A stretch of DNA of 64,000 nucleotides from Rhodobacteraceae bacterium Alg238-R152. Lineage in GTDB: Bacteria; Pseudomonadota; Alphaproteobacteria; Rhodobacterales; Rhodobacteraceae. Both the position numbers and the translations under genes were made by a program. The notes beneath the pieces were generated by a model. That model was not told the DNA's origin. It saw only the letters and a list, made by a program, of their open reading frames with translations, and searched no databases. How positions within the stretch are numbered: the first letter of the stretch is position 1; each line of letters begins with the position of its first letter. The stretch lies in the NCBI GenBank assembly GCA_900537125.1, contig UNRJ01000003.1:1-64000 (forward strand), read 5' to 3'. Positions 36,141 through 45,596 of this stretch are shown here, one piece after another.

Positions 36141-37883
36141 ATGTCCAAACCAAAGAATATATCAGCCCGATGGACACGGTTTAATCACCGTGTGGCGGCC
36201 CGGATCAGCACCCGTGCGCGGCCTGCCACAGGGTTCACAAGCATGCCGGAGCCCCGGACCATTGGGCTGTTTGCGCGTGGCAAGCAACTTGTGGCTGGGA
36301 ATTTCCTGTTTGCAGGCCATTTGATCAGCGCCCCCAAAACCTCGCTGTGGGATATTGATGTGCCTGATGAGGTGTTTGCCGAAGAGCAGCACGGATTTGC
36401 TTGGCTGGATGATCTGGCGGCCGTGGGTGACATGCCGGCGCGGGAGCGGGCGCAGGAATGGGTCTGGCGCTGGATTGACCGGTATGGACGGGGCTCTGGG
36501 CCAGGCTGGATTCCGGATCTGGCGGGACGGAGGCTGATCCGTTGGATCAGCCATGCGATTTTCCTGCTGCGGGCGCGGGATTCGGCGCAGTCTGAAGATT
36601 TTTACCGCTCGCTGGCACAGCAGACGATTTTCCTGTCCAAACGTTGGCACAAAACCGTGCCGGGTCTGCCACGGTTTGAGGCCCTCACCGGGCTGATCTA
36701 TGCAGGGCTGGCGCTGGAAGGCATGTCGCAACATGTGGAGCCAGCGCTTAAGGCGCTAGACAAAGAATGTGAGCGGCAGGTGGATGAGGAAGGCGGCATT
36801 CCAACCCGCAATCCCGAAGAGCTTTTGGAGGTTTTCACCTTACTGACCTGGGCAGCGACGGCGCTCAAGGATGCGGGACGCAAGCCATCGGCGATGCACA
36901 CGCAGGCGATTGAACGCATTGCCCCGACGCTTCGAACACTGCGCCATTCCGATGGTAGTTTGGCACGATTCCACGGCGGTGGGCGTGGCATGGAAGGGCG
37001 GCTGGATTCGGCCTTGGCGGAAAGTGGCAACAAGACACGACAGGCAGATGGTCTGGCGATGGGCTATGCGCGGCTGTCGGCGGGGCGCACCAGCGTGGTG
37101 ATTGATGCAAGCCCGCCGCCAACAGGGGCAAGCTCGCTTAATGCGCACGCGTCTACGATGGCGTTTGAGTTGACCAGCGGGCGTCGGCCGTTGGTGGTGA
37201 ACTGTGGCTCAGGCGCGAGTTTTGGCGAAGACTGGCGGCGGTTTGGACGGGCGACACCGTCGCATTCCACGGTCACAGTTGATGAATTGTCCAGTGCGCG
37301 GCTTGGCGAAGAGGGTCGGGGATGGCGCGAAGAACAGCTGGTGGATGCGCCTAAAGATGTGCCAATCCAGATGAGCCAAGCCAGCGATGGGCTGCGGTTT
37401 GAAGGCGGGCATGACGGTTACATCGCGTCCCACGGGCTGACCCATGCGCGGACGTTGGAGTTGACCTTTGATGGCCGTGGTATGGCGGGTGAAGACCTGA
37501 TTATTGCGATGGAGGATTCGGCCAAGCGGCGGTTTGATAAAGCCATGGACGAAGGTGCGTTGCAGGGAATCCCCTTTGAAATCGCCTTTCACTTGCATCC
37601 GGAGGTCGATGCTTCGCTTGATATGGGCGGGGCGGCGGTGTCGATTGCGCTCAAAAGCGGCGAATTGTGGGTGTTCCGGCACGACGCGATTGCCAAAATG
37701 CGGCTGGATACCAGTGTTTTCCTCGAAAAAGGGCGATTAAAGCCGCGTGCGACCAAACAAATCGTTCTATCTGGCGTGGCAATGGAGTATGCGACCCGCA
37801 TCCGGTGGTCGTTGAGCAAAGCACATGAGACCAATGTGGCAATCAGGGACCTGAACCGGGACGAAATGGATTTGAACACCTGA
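36141..37883 (+). CDS. Heparinase II/III family protein
   Basis: 580 residues. The N-terminal alpha/alpha toroid-like half (about 60-300: [50 protein letters not shown]) and the C-terminal heparinase II/III beta domain (about 320-560: [77 protein letters not shown]) are both complete. AFHLHP holds a conserved His. No signal peptide is apparent. Family members are polysaccharide lyases, but in Rhodobacterales this gene is a fixed neighbour of rsmB and purH and its real substrate is unknown. Confidence 0.85.
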   Translation: MSKPKNISARWTRFNHRVAARISTRARPATGFTSMPEPRTIGLFARGKQLVAGNFLFAGHLISAPKTSLWDIDVPDEVFAEEQHGFAWLDDLAAVGDMPARERAQEWVWRWIDRYGRGSGPGWIPDLAGRRLIRWISHAIFLLRARDSAQSEDFYRSLAQQTIFLSKRWHKTVPGLPRFEALTGLIYAGLALEGMSQHVEPALKALDKECERQVDEEGGIPTRNPEELLEVFTLLTWAATALKDAGRKPSAMHTQAIERIAPTLRTLRHSDGSLARFHGGGRGMEGRLDSALAESGNKTRQADGLAMGYARLSAGRTSVVIDASPPPTGASSLNAHASTMAFELTSGRRPLVVNCGSGASFGEDWRRFGRATPSHSTVTVDELSSARLGEEGRGWREEQLVDAPKDVPIQMSQASDGLRFEGGHDGYIASHGLTHARTLELTFDGRGMAGEDLIIAMEDSAKRRFDKAMDEGALQGIPFEIAFHLHPEVDASLDMGGAAVSIALKSGELWVFRHDAIAKMRLDTSVFLEKGRLKPRATKQIVLSGVAMEYATRIRWSLSKAHETNVAIRDLNRDEMDLNT

Positions 37884-37902
37884 GCCCAAGGACCCTATCC
37901 CA

Positions 37903-39492
37903 ATGAGCGACCTCCTCCCTATTCGCCGCGCCCTGATTTCCGTGTCTGACAAGACCGGCCTGATCGATCTGGCCAAAGCCCTTTCAGACCGCGGTGTTGA
38001 GCTGCTCTCCACCGGCGGGTCCGCCAAAGCGATGCGCGATGCGGGGCTTGCGGTGAAAGATGTGGCGGATGTGACCGGCTTTCCGGAAATGATGGATGGC
38101 CGCGTTAAAACGCTGCACCCAAATGTGCATGGCGGTCTGTTGGCCTTGCGGGACAATGAGCAGCATGTTGCGGCGATGAAAGAACACGGCATTGCCGGCA
38201 TCGACCTGCTGGTGGTGAACCTCTACCCATTTGAGGCCACTGTGGCGGCGGGTGCGGACTATGACACCTGCATCGAGAACATCGACATTGGTGGCCCGGC
38301 GATGATCCGCGCAGCAGCCAAAAACGCGGCGTTTGTGAACGTGATTGTCGACGTGGAAGACTACGACAAACTGCTGGGTGATATGGATCAGCACGATGGC
38401 GCGACGTGCCCGAAATTCCGTCGCAAGCTGTCCCAGAAAGCCTATGCGCGCACCGGGGCCTATGATGCGGCGGTGTCCACATGGATGGCAGAGCAGCTGG
38501 AGCTGGAAGCGCCCAAGCGTCGTGCCTTTGCTGGCGAGCTGAAGCAGACCCTGCGTTATGGCGAGAACAGCCACCAGAAAGCGGCGTTTTACACCGACGG
38601 CTCGGGCCGTCCGGGGGTGGCGACAGCGACCCAGTTGCAGGGCAAAGAGCTCAGCTACAACAACATCAACGACACCGATGCGGCGTTTGAGCTGGTCAGC
38701 GAGTTTGACCCGACCAATGGTCCCGCTGTGGCAATCATCAAACACGCCAACCCCTGTGGTGTGGCCGTAGGGGCAAGTTTGGTGGAAGCCTATCAGAAGG
38801 CGTTTGACTGTGATCGCACCTCGGCTTTTGGCGGCATTGTGGCGCTGAACCAGCCGCTGGATGTTGAGACCGCCAAGAAGATTGTGGAGATCTTCACCGA
38901 AGTGGTGATCGCGCCAGGGGCCTCTGAGGAAGCAAAAGAAATCTTTGCGGCCAAGAAAAACCTGCGTCTGTTGCTGACCGATGGTCTGCCAGATCCGCGC
39001 ACACCGATCACAACCTACAAACAGGTTGCCGGTGGCGTGCTGGTGCAGGACAAAGATGTTGGCACCGTGGCTGTGGATGAGCTGAAGGTTGTGACCAAAG
39101 TCGCGCCAACGGAGGCACAGATGGCCGATCTGCAGTTTGCCTGGAAGGTGGCCAAGCACGTGAAATCCAACGCGATTGTCTACGTCAAAGGTGGTGCGAC
39201 CGTGGGTGTGGGCGCCGGCCAGATGAGCCGTTTGGACAGTGCCAATGTGGCCGCTTCCAAAGCGCAGCGTATGGCGGATGCATTGGGATTGGACGAAAGC
39301 CCGGCCAAAGGCTCTGCCGTGGCATCGGACGCGTTTTTCCCGTTTGCCGACGGGCTGCTGGAAGCAGCGGCTGCGGGTGGTACATGCGTGATTCAGCCGG
39401 GTGGTTCCATGCGTGACCAAGAAGTGATTGATGCTGCAGATGAGGCTGGTCTGGCGATGGTCTTCACCGGAATGCGTCACTTCCGTCACTAA
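37903..39492 (+). CDS. purH: Bifunctional AICAR formyltransferase/IMP cyclohydrolase
   Basis: 529 residues, standard. N-terminal IMP cyclohydrolase (about 1-200): [48 protein letters not shown]-terminal AICAR transformylase (about 205-529): [26 protein letters not shown] (catalytic Lys-His), [21 protein letters not shown] and [18 protein letters not shown]. Catalyses the last two steps of IMP synthesis. Follows the heparinase-like gene by 19 bases, so probably co-transcribed. Confidence 0.98.
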   Translation: MSDLLPIRRALISVSDKTGLIDLAKALSDRGVELLSTGGSAKAMRDAGLAVKDVADVTGFPEMMDGRVKTLHPNVHGGLLALRDNEQHVAAMKEHGIAGIDLLVVNLYPFEATVAAGADYDTCIENIDIGGPAMIRAAAKNAAFVNVIVDVEDYDKLLGDMDQHDGATCPKFRRKLSQKAYARTGAYDAAVSTWMAEQLELEAPKRRAFAGELKQTLRYGENSHQKAAFYTDGSGRPGVATATQLQGKELSYNNINDTDAAFELVSEFDPTNGPAVAIIKHANPCGVAVGASLVEAYQKAFDCDRTSAFGGIVALNQPLDVETAKKIVEIFTEVVIAPGASEEAKEIFAAKKNLRLLLTDGLPDPRTPITTYKQVAGGVLVQDKDVGTVAVDELKVVTKVAPTEAQMADLQFAWKVAKHVKSNAIVYVKGGATVGVGAGQMSRLDSANVAASKAQRMADALGLDESPAKGSAVASDAFFPFADGLLEAAAAGGTCVIQPGGSMRDQEVIDAADEAGLAMVFTGMRHFRH

Positions 39493-39668
39493 AAGTGACC
39501 AAAAAAAGCTAATGGCCTGCGGTTGGATGTCAACTGATCGCAGGTCGCACCCTTGTTGCGCGGCCCAAAAGTGGCGTAGCATGGGCGCTAACATTCAAGG
39601 CGCAAGATTCTGGGGATAACACGGAACGGCGCATCGAGGCAGACAGGCAGAGAAGGAGACGCGACTTG

Positions 39669-40142
39669 ATGCGTCTTGTGTTTTGGGCAGGCTTTTGGGC
39701 CTTCATCACCGATCAGGCGAGCAAATTCCTTGTGCTCAACGCGCTGAACTTGCGCGAAGTGATGCATATCGAAATTCTGCCACCGTTTTTACAGTTTCAC
39801 ATGGCGTGGAATCGGGGCATCAATTTTGGTCTGTTTTCCGACAGTCCGGACGCAGCCAAATGGGTGCTGATTGCACTGGCCTTTGTGATTTGCGGCTTTG
39901 TGCTGCATTGGGTGCGCAAAGATCCGCCGGGCAAATGGGGCATGATCAGTGCCGGTTTCCTGATTGGTGGCGCGCTCGGCAATGTGATCGACCGGCTTTT
40001 GTTTGGCGCGGTGGTGGATTTTCTCAATATGTCCTGCTGTGGGATCAACAATCCTTACGCATTTAACCTCGCGGACGTGTGGATTTTTGCCGGTGCCATC
40101 GGATTGGTGGTGTTTGGTGGGGGCAAGAAAACTGAGGCGTGA
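39669..40142 (+). CDS. lspA: Lipoprotein signal peptidase (signal peptidase II)
   Basis: 157 residues from ATG 39669 after AGAAGGAGACGC; an adjacent TTG at 39666 is less likely. Four membrane helices (about 4-20, 60-80, 88-105, 130-150). Catalytic aspartates in GNVIDRLLFG and VVDFLN, with NRGINFGLF as the other conserved block. It cleaves prolipoproteins before the lipidated Cys, as needed for the lipoproteins encoded in this window. The lipoprotein gene that follows at 40195 is its likely operon partner. Confidence 0.96.
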   Translation: MRLVFWAGFWAFITDQASKFLVLNALNLREVMHIEILPPFLQFHMAWNRGINFGLFSDSPDAAKWVLIALAFVICGFVLHWVRKDPPGKWGMISAGFLIGGALGNVIDRLLFGAVVDFLNMSCCGINNPYAFNLADVWIFAGAIGLVVFGGGKKTEA

Positions 40143-40194
40143 CCTTCCTGTCAGGATGCGCTAAAGCTGTCCCAAGTTTCGTGGAGTGGGGCAT

Positions 40195-40713
40195 ATGGGG
40201 CTTTTACGTCTTTTGATTTTGGGAGTGGTTGCTGCGGGATTGGCGGCATGCTCAGGGGGCAGTACCCTGCATTCCAACGCGCCAACGGGGGCTGGCCCGG
40301 ATGAATTCACCATCATGCCGGCCAAACAGCTTACCCAGCCTGACGGGTATTCCGCTTTGCCACCGCCCACACCAGGGGGGGTGAACCGGACGGATCAGGA
40401 TCCCTTGGGCGATGCGGTGGTAGCTTTGGGCGGAAAGGCGTCTGCGCGCGACCCTTATAACACCAGCATTCCGGCCAGCGACGGAAGCTTAGTGAACTAC
40501 TCGTCACGTTTGGGACGTGAGGCGAATATTCGCGCTGTGGTGTTGGCAGATGACGAAGAATTCCGTCGCAAACGAGGCCGTGGCACGTGGCTGCGCATCA
40601 GCAAAAAAGGCCTTTATGAGGACGTCTACAAACGTCAGGCTTTGGATTACCGCAATGAGTGGTGGCGGTGGAAGCGCGCCGGTGCACGCACACCGGCGGC
40701 CCCGGTTGAGTAA
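40195..40713 (+). CDS. DUF3035 lipoprotein
   Basis: 172 residues from ATG 40195 after GTGGAGTGGGG; a GTG at 40186 is an alternative. Lipoprotein signal MGLLRLLILGVVAAGLAAC, with the lipobox Cys at 19. DUF3035 features: PDEFTIMPAKQLTQPDGYSALPPPTPGGVNRTDQDP (quoted in parts: PDEFTIMPAKQL, LPPPTPGGVNRTD) and a basic C-terminal region with FRRKRGRGTWLRISK. It is a periplasmic protein anchored in a membrane; the function of DUF3035 is unknown. Downstream of lspA and upstream of two M16 peptidase genes, its typical setting. Confidence 0.88.
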   Translation: MGLLRLLILGVVAAGLAACSGGSTLHSNAPTGAGPDEFTIMPAKQLTQPDGYSALPPPTPGGVNRTDQDPLGDAVVALGGKASARDPYNTSIPASDGSLVNYSSRLGREANIRAVVLADDEEFRRKRGRGTWLRISKKGLYEDVYKRQALDYRNEWWRWKRAGARTPAAPVE

Positions 40714-40769
40714 GGTATTGGGCATGAATGTGCCCATTCTTGCTCACAAATCCGTTTGATACCTTGCAG

Positions 40770-40790
40770 CGCCCCTTCGGGGGCGTAACT
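40770..40790 (+). terminator. TTCG-tetraloop hairpin after the DUF3035 gene
   Basis: CGCCCC (40770-40775), loop TTCG, GGGGCG (40780-40785), then TAACTATTTG. Very stable; only a weak T-tract, so it may only partly stop transcription before the peptidase genes. Confidence 0.55.
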
Positions 40791-40823
40791 ATTTGTACAA
40801 GCCTGTTTTAAGGAGATTGTTTT

Positions 40824-42161
40824 ATGTTGCGACGCTTAGTCTGTGCGCTGGCGCTTGGGGCGGTCAGTGCGCTGCCCGCGCAAGCGGAGGATCAGGTCAC
40901 CGATTTTATGCTGGAGAACGGCATGCAGGTGGTGGTGGTTGAAGATCACCGCGCGCCGGTGGTGATGCATATGGTGTGGTACAAGGCAGGGTCTGCGGAT
41001 GAAAAGCCCGGCGTGTCCGGTGTGGCGCATTTCCTGGAGCATCTGTTGTTCAAAGCCACTGACACGCTGGAGTCCGGTGAGTTTTCCGCGACCGTGGCGG
41101 CCAATGGTGGCCGCGACAATGCCTTCACCAGCTTTGATGTGACGGCGTATCACCAACGGGTGGCGGCAGATCGGCTTGAGCTGATGATGACGATGGAGAG
41201 CGACCGGATGGTCAATATCCGCCTTGGTGAGGAGGAAATCCTGACCGAGCGTGATGTCATTATTGAAGAGCGCAATCAGCGGGTGGAGAACAATCCCGGT
41301 GCCTTGTTCCGAGAGCAATTGAATGCGGCGCAGTATCTCAACCACCGTTATGGCATTCCAATCATCGGGTGGCGTCATGAGATGGAAGCGCTCAGCCTTG
41401 AGGATGCGCTGGAGTACTATGGCACTTACTATGCTCCCAACAATGCCATCCTGATCGTGGCAGGAGATGTCGAGCCCGAAGAGGTCAAGGCGCTGGCAGA
41501 GCAATATTACGGCGTGATCCCGGCCAATCCGGACCTGCCAGAGCGGGCACGGCCCAGTGAGCCGCCCCAGACCAGCGCGCGGCGCATGGAATTCTACGAT
41601 GCACGGGTGGCGCAACCCTATGTGACGCGGTCTTACCTTGCTCCAGAGCGCAATCCGGGTGATCAGCGTGGTGCGGCGGCGCTCACCCTGCTGGCGGAGC
41701 TTTTGGGTGGCGGGCAGACCTCGGTGCTGAGCCAGAAGCTGCAGTTTAAGGATAAGAACTCAATCTATGCCACGGCCTGGTATCGCGGCACCTCACTGGA
41801 TGCGACAACGTTTGGGCTGCTAACTGTGCCCGCGCCAGGGATCGAGATGCAGGACGCCGAAGATGCGATGGATGCGGTGGTGGCTGAATTTATGGAAACT
41901 GGTGTCGATGAGGCGCACTTGGAACGTATCAAGATGCAGCTGCGCGCGAGCCAGATTTATGAGCGCGACAATGTCGACAGCGTGGCGAACCGCTATGGTC
42001 GGGGGCTGACCTCTGGGCTGACCATTGCGGACATTCAGGAATGGCCGGAGATTTTGCAATCGATCACGCCGGAGGAAATCATGGCGGCGGCGGAAATGAT
42101 TTTTGACCGCAAACAGTCGGTGACCGGCTGGCTGATGACAGAAGAGGAGATGGCGCAATGA
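40824..42161 (+). CDS. M16 family zinc peptidase (active subunit)
   Basis: 445 residues. Signal peptide MLRRLVCALALGAVSALPAQA. The inverted zinc motif HFLEH (about residues 68-72, HxxEH) with the downstream Glu region (TMESDRMVN) identifies an active pitrilysin-type peptidase, periplasmic. The M16C domain follows (about 190-380, with FYDARVAQPYVTRSYLAPERN and LLGGGQTSVLSQKLQ). ATG 40824 follows AAGGAGATTGTTTT. It overlaps the next gene (ATGA), which encodes the second half of a typical M16 heterodimer. Confidence 0.93.
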   Translation: MLRRLVCALALGAVSALPAQAEDQVTDFMLENGMQVVVVEDHRAPVVMHMVWYKAGSADEKPGVSGVAHFLEHLLFKATDTLESGEFSATVAANGGRDNAFTSFDVTAYHQRVAADRLELMMTMESDRMVNIRLGEEEILTERDVIIEERNQRVENNPGALFREQLNAAQYLNHRYGIPIIGWRHEMEALSLEDALEYYGTYYAPNNAILIVAGDVEPEEVKALAEQYYGVIPANPDLPERARPSEPPQTSARRMEFYDARVAQPYVTRSYLAPERNPGDQRGAAALTLLAELLGGGQTSVLSQKLQFKDKNSIYATAWYRGTSLDATTFGLLTVPAPGIEMQDAEDAMDAVVAEFMETGVDEAHLERIKMQLRASQIYERDNVDSVANRYGRGLTSGLTIADIQEWPEILQSITPEEIMAAAEMIFDRKQSVTGWLMTEEEMAQ

Positions 42162-43456
42162 TCCGTGTTTTGATCACATGTGTGACGCTGTTTGTGGCCC
42201 TGCCTGCTTGGGCGGAGATCAAGATCAAAGAGGTCACGTCGCCTGGAGGCATCAATGCCTGGCTGGTCGAAGAGCCGTCGATTCCGTTTCTGGCGCTGGA
42301 AATCCGTTTTAAAGGTGGCACCTCGCTCGATGCTGACGGCGCGCGGGGGGCGACCAACCTGATGGTGGGCCTGCTAGAAGAAGGCACCGGCGATATGGAC
42401 GCGCAGGGTTTTGCCAAGGCCAGCGAAGAGCTGGCTGCGCAGTTTGGCTATGACAGCCATGCCGATACGGTGTCGATTTCCGCCCGCGTGTTGACCGAGA
42501 ACCGCGATGAGGCGCTGGCTTTGCTGCGCAAATCTTTGGTGGCGCCCAGTTTCCCGCAGGATGCGCTGGACCGCGTGCGTGAACAGGTGTTGTCTGGCCT
42601 GCGCTCTGATCTAAAAGATCCGGACAAGATTGCCGGTGCACGTATGGCGGAGATCATCTATGGCGATCACCCCTATGGTTCAGGGGGCGAAGGTACGATT
42701 GAGAGCGTGACCCACCTGACCCGTGAAGACATGATTGCGGCGCACAAGGGGGCGATGGCCAAAGACCGGCTGTTTGTTGGTGTGGTGGGCGACATCACTG
42801 CAGAAGAGCTGGGCCCGCTGCTGGACGCACTACTGGGTGATCTGCCAGAGACCGGCGCGCCGATGCCCGGTGAGGCGACCGTGGACATCGCCGGTGGTGT
42901 GGAAGTGGTGGATTTTGACACGCCACAATCGGTGGCGGTGTTTGCCCAGAACGGCATTGACCGAGACGATGAGGATTTCTTTGCCGCCTATGTGCTCAAC
43001 ACCATTCTGGGCGGCGGCGGTTTTGAAAGCCGGCTGATGACTGAGGTGCGGGAAAAGCGCGGGCTGACCTATGGGGTCTACAGCTACATCGTGCTGCGTG
43101 ATCTGGCGAATGCCTATATGGGCAGCGTGTCTTCGGCCAACGACCGCGTGGCGCAGGCGATTGAGGTCATTCAGGATGAGTGGGCCTTGATGGCTGCCGA
43201 AGGACCGACAGAGGACGAGGTCGAGAAAGCCAAGGCTTTGCTGACCGGCAGCTACCCGTTGCGGTTTGACGGCAATGGGTCGATTGCAACCATCATGGTG
43301 GCCATGCAGATGGACAACATGCCGATCGACTACATCGCCACCCGCAACGACAAAGTCGATGCTGTCACGGTGGAAGATGTGAAGCGTGTGGCCGGAGAGC
43401 TGCTGACGCCGGAGAAACTGCAATTTGTGGTGGTGGGCAAGCCTGAAGGGTTGTGA
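42158..43456 (+). CDS. M16 family peptidase-like protein (non-catalytic partner)
   Basis: 432 residues with signal peptide MIRVLITCVTLFVALPAWA. Two M16 domains are recognisable (RFKGGTSLDADGARGATNLMVGLLEEGTGDMD quoted in part: GARGATNLMVGLLEEGTG; later ILGGGGFESRLMTEVREKRGLTYGVYS). The zinc motif HxxEH is replaced (NLMVGLLEEG), so it should not be catalytic by itself. The R..Y substrate-binding pair (VREKRGLTYGVYS) is kept. It forms a heterodimer with the preceding active subunit, as in mitochondrial processing peptidase. Coupled by ATGA overlap and ended by a terminator. Confidence 0.93.
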   Translation: MIRVLITCVTLFVALPAWAEIKIKEVTSPGGINAWLVEEPSIPFLALEIRFKGGTSLDADGARGATNLMVGLLEEGTGDMDAQGFAKASEELAAQFGYDSHADTVSISARVLTENRDEALALLRKSLVAPSFPQDALDRVREQVLSGLRSDLKDPDKIAGARMAEIIYGDHPYGSGGEGTIESVTHLTREDMIAAHKGAMAKDRLFVGVVGDITAEELGPLLDALLGDLPETGAPMPGEATVDIAGGVEVVDFDTPQSVAVFAQNGIDRDDEDFFAAYVLNTILGGGGFESRLMTEVREKRGLTYGVYSYIVLRDLANAYMGSVSSANDRVAQAIEVIQDEWALMAAEGPTEDEVEKAKALLTGSYPLRFDGNGSIATIMVAMQMDNMPIDYIATRNDKVDAVTVEDVKRVAGELLTPEKLQFVVVGKPEGL

Positions 43457-43478
43457 GAACTGTCATCAATTAGGATGT

Positions 43479-43512
43479 GAAGCGCGGGAGGTGAGAGCCT
43501 TCCGCGTTTTTT
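43479..43512 (+). terminator. Rho-independent terminator of the M16 peptidase pair
   Basis: GCGGGAGG and CCTTCCGC form a stem around TGAGAG, followed by GTTTTTTGG. It lies about 30 bases after the stop. Confidence 0.85.
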
Positions 43513-43613
43513 GGTGGGGAATTTTGGGGTTGGGTTGATCTAGCATTGTTAAATGCTATTCGGTACCGGCATCCTTGGATGCACTCGTTAAGCGCGATTG
43601 AGGAAAAAATTCG

Positions 43614-44174
43614 ATGCCCAAACTCCTTAAGTTCTTCTTCTATTTGATAGCGGGCTACCTTTTCATCGTTCTCGCGGTGTTTCTCTGGAGCCTCGCGATC
43701 TCCAATTTTTCGGGTCTCCGATCAGTCGTGCATAAGGTTTCCAAACCTATCGTGGTCTTCACCTTTAGCGAGAATTCCCACAGATTTTCGCAAAACTTAT
43801 CAAACGATGGTGTGGAGCTGAAAAGGGATCCTCGCTTTAGCGCAAAAAAGCCAAAGAATACGCACGATTTCGATCATGTGGTGTTCTTATTGTCAGGATT
43901 CCCCTCGGTCACAGAACATCAGATTATTCAAGAAATGGGCATTGATGTTGGTGATTTGGCACAAACTAAGCCTCAAGAAGTTATCATGACTACGAAGTCT
44001 TCAATCTTCGTAGAGTGGTCGATTATTCCGCTTGGAGTGCGTCAACAGTCGTTTGTTTTCGCCGATCTCGACTTCCTGCTCGAGTATTTTCGGTTAGATT
44101 GTATCCCTCAGTTGATTCATGATCTTGGTGCCTTGGAGGTGAATTTTGAGCGAGATAGTGCCTGTAAAAAGTAG
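43614..44174 (+). CDS. Orphan membrane-anchored protein, AT-richer than neighbours
   Basis: 186 residues from ATG 43614. One N-terminal membrane helix (about 5-30, KFFFYLIAGYLFIVLAVFLW), then a soluble domain with FDHVVFLLSGFPSVTEHQIIQEMGIDV and IFVEWSIIPLGVRQQSFVFADLDFLLEYF. I recognise no family. Base composition is visibly lower in GC than adjacent genes and codon use differs (many TTT, ATT, AAA), which suggests recent acquisition. It lies alone between the M16 terminator and the convergent TetR gene. A CCAACTC-type leader gives no strong SD, so expression is uncertain. Confidence 0.65.
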   Translation: MPKLLKFFFYLIAGYLFIVLAVFLWSLAISNFSGLRSVVHKVSKPIVVFTFSENSHRFSQNLSNDGVELKRDPRFSAKKPKNTHDFDHVVFLLSGFPSVTEHQIIQEMGIDVGDLAQTKPQEVIMTTKSSIFVEWSIIPLGVRQQSFVFADLDFLLEYFRLDCIPQLIHDLGALEVNFERDSACKK

Positions 44175-44178
44175 GGGT

Positions 44179-44736
44179 TCACACCTCCCCCAACAACCGC
44201 CTGATCCGCCCTTCCCAGTCGTCCTGCGCGCGGCCTGATTTGCCCATGGCTTGAAAGCCAAAATAGAGGTGCAGGATCATCTCGGCCAGATCGGCGCGGT
44301 GGGCGGGGGACGTGCCAACATTCCGCACCTCCAGCACGTCAAGAATCCCCTCTTTGAGGCGGTCCGCCATCTCTTGCGTCTTTTGCGCAACCTTGGGGTT
44401 GTCCGGCGCGACCTCAACCATGGCGTTGCAGATAAAACAGCCCATGTCGGTTTTGCCAGACGGGGTGAACAGCGGCATTAGGCAGGTGGTGGCCAAGGGC
44501 GCATCGCAGGCTTTGAGCATTGCCAGCGTGGTGGAGACCACCTCGGTATCGTAACGCAGCAATGTCTGGAAATAGACCGTCTCTTTGTCAGCGAAGGCTT
44601 TGTAAAAACTGCCACGGGTGAGGCCCATGGCCCGCAAAAGATCGGGCAGGTTGGTGGCTTTGTAGCCTTGCCGCCAAAAGATCGCCATCGCGCCGCCGAT
44701 GGCTGTGCTGGTGTCAAACTCTCTGGGTCTCGCCAT
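44179..44736 (-). CDS. TetR family transcriptional regulator
   Basis: 185 residues. N-terminal HTH: AIGGAMAIFWRQGYKATNLPDLLRAMGLTRGSFYKAFADKETVYFQTL (residues about 11-58), the TetR signature with SFYKAFADKE. The C-terminal half (LPTTCLMPLFTPSGKTDMGCFICNAMVEVAPDNP) resembles members sensing small lipophilic or electrophilic ligands; two Cys in GCFICN are conserved in that branch. It likely represses itself and the divergent YHS-domain gene through the TTGGTTCCGAA repeats in the 122-base gap. Convergent with the orphan gene at 43614. Confidence 0.92.
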   Translation of the reverse strand: MARPREFDTSTAIGGAMAIFWRQGYKATNLPDLLRAMGLTRGSFYKAFADKETVYFQTLLRYDTEVVSTTLAMLKACDAPLATTCLMPLFTPSGKTDMGCFICNAMVEVAPDNPKVAQKTQEMADRLKEGILDVLEVRNVGTSPAHRADLAEMILHLYFGFQAMGKSGRAQDDWEGRIRRLLGEV

Positions 44737-44781
44737 GGTTTTGTCCTCACGCAGTGTTCACGCTCAGTTGATTTGTACCAT

Positions 44782-44827
44782 TTGGTTCCGAATTGTAAAT
44801 AGGCAATAGGAACTGATTGGTTCCGAA
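44782..44827. promoter_or_regulatory. TTGGTTCCGAA direct repeats, probable TetR operator
   Basis: TTGGTTCCGAA occurs at 44782-44792 and 44817-44827, 35 bases apart. The second overlaps the inverted repeat GGAAC-TGATTG-GTTCC. They lie between the divergent tetR and YHS genes and would cover the promoters of both. Confidence 0.6.
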
Positions 44828-44858
44828 CCCAGATCATTCAACAAAGGGACCTCCCCCA

Positions 44859-45329
44859 ATGAACGTTTTTAAATCTCTGATCACTGGTGCCGCGCTGTCC
44901 GTGGCTGTGGCCACCTCCGCTTTTGCCGCAGGCGTTGAACTCAACGCGTCTTCCACTGGTCTTGCGATGCAGGGCTATGACCCGGTGGCCTACTTCACCG
45001 ATGGCGCACCGACCAAAGGCGACTACCGCATCACCTCGAGCCACAACGATGCCAACTACTGGTTCTCTAATGAGGAGCACAAAGCGGCGTTTGACGCAGA
45101 CCCGGAGGCCTACCTGCCACAGTACGGCGGTTACTGCGCCTTTGGCGCGGCGATGGGTTTCAAGTTTGACGGTGACCCAGAGCACTGGAAGATTGTTGAC
45201 GGTGAGTTGTTCCTGAACCTGTCCAAAGATGTTCAGGCGCGTTGGGTTGAGGACATTCCGGGCTTCATTGAGAAAGCCGACACCAACTGGACCACCATCG
45301 AAGACAAAGATCCGGCCAGCCTGCAATAA
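44859..45329 (+). CDS. YHS domain-containing secreted protein
   Basis: 156 residues from ATG 44859. Signal peptide MNVFKSLITGAALSVAVATSAFAAG. The YHS-type domain follows: STGLAMQGYDPVAYFTDGAPTKG (about 30-52), NYWFSNEEHKAAFDADPEAYLPQYGGYCAFG (about 66-96). YHS domains are thought to bind metals; here Tyr/His/Cys residues are present but no proven ligand set. It is a periplasmic protein of unknown role, common in Rhodobacterales. Divergent from a TetR regulator with shared operator repeats, so its expression is probably inducible. A hairpin follows the stop. Confidence 0.9.
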   Translation: MNVFKSLITGAALSVAVATSAFAAGVELNASSTGLAMQGYDPVAYFTDGAPTKGDYRITSSHNDANYWFSNEEHKAAFDADPEAYLPQYGGYCAFGAAMGFKFDGDPEHWKIVDGELFLNLSKDVQARWVEDIPGFIEKADTNWTTIEDKDPASLQ

Positions 45330-45360
45330 GGCATCCTGCCACCACTCCCTTGGCCGTTGG

Positions 45361-45384
45361 CCCTCACCGAGACATCGGTGGGGG
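45361..45384 (+). terminator. Hairpin after the YHS-domain gene
   Basis: CCCTCACCGA and TCGGTGGGGG pair around GACA, about 30 bases after the stop. No T-tract follows, so termination may be weak, but the stem is very stable. Confidence 0.55.
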
Positions 45385-45444
45385 CTAATTGCGTGTGATG
45401 CGCGGTGATTGACGTGGCGGATGGCTTTGTCTAAGAGGCAGATA

Positions 45445-45535
45445 ACCGTTGGGGTGTTCTGCGTTGCAGGGCTGAGAATCGCGAAAGCGTAAACCCATCG
45501 AACCTGATCCGGGCAATACCGGCGGAGGGAACGGT
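45445..45535 (+). promoter_or_regulatory. TPP riboswitch (THI element)
   Basis: P1 is closed by ACCGTT (45445-45450) and AACGGT (45530-45535). The conserved core is present in order: GGGGTG, then CTGAGA (45472-45477), ACCC, GAACCTGATCC and GGGCAATACCGGCGGAGGGA. This matches the TPP aptamer sequence closely. It lies about 60 bases before thiD and would shut down the ten-gene thi operon when TPP is plentiful. The expression platform probably sequesters the SD (GGGAGG at about 45582-45588); no clear intrinsic terminator is seen. Confidence 0.95.
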
Positions 45536-45596
45536 GTCAAAGTAGATGACGTTTTGCCGCGCGGAATCCCGTTTTTGAAACTGGGAGGCGTCACTT

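Noticed and set aside
37984-39594. A 536-codon open frame on - opposite purH
   Set aside because: It mirrors the conserved purH gene and has no domain, start context or neighbours in support.
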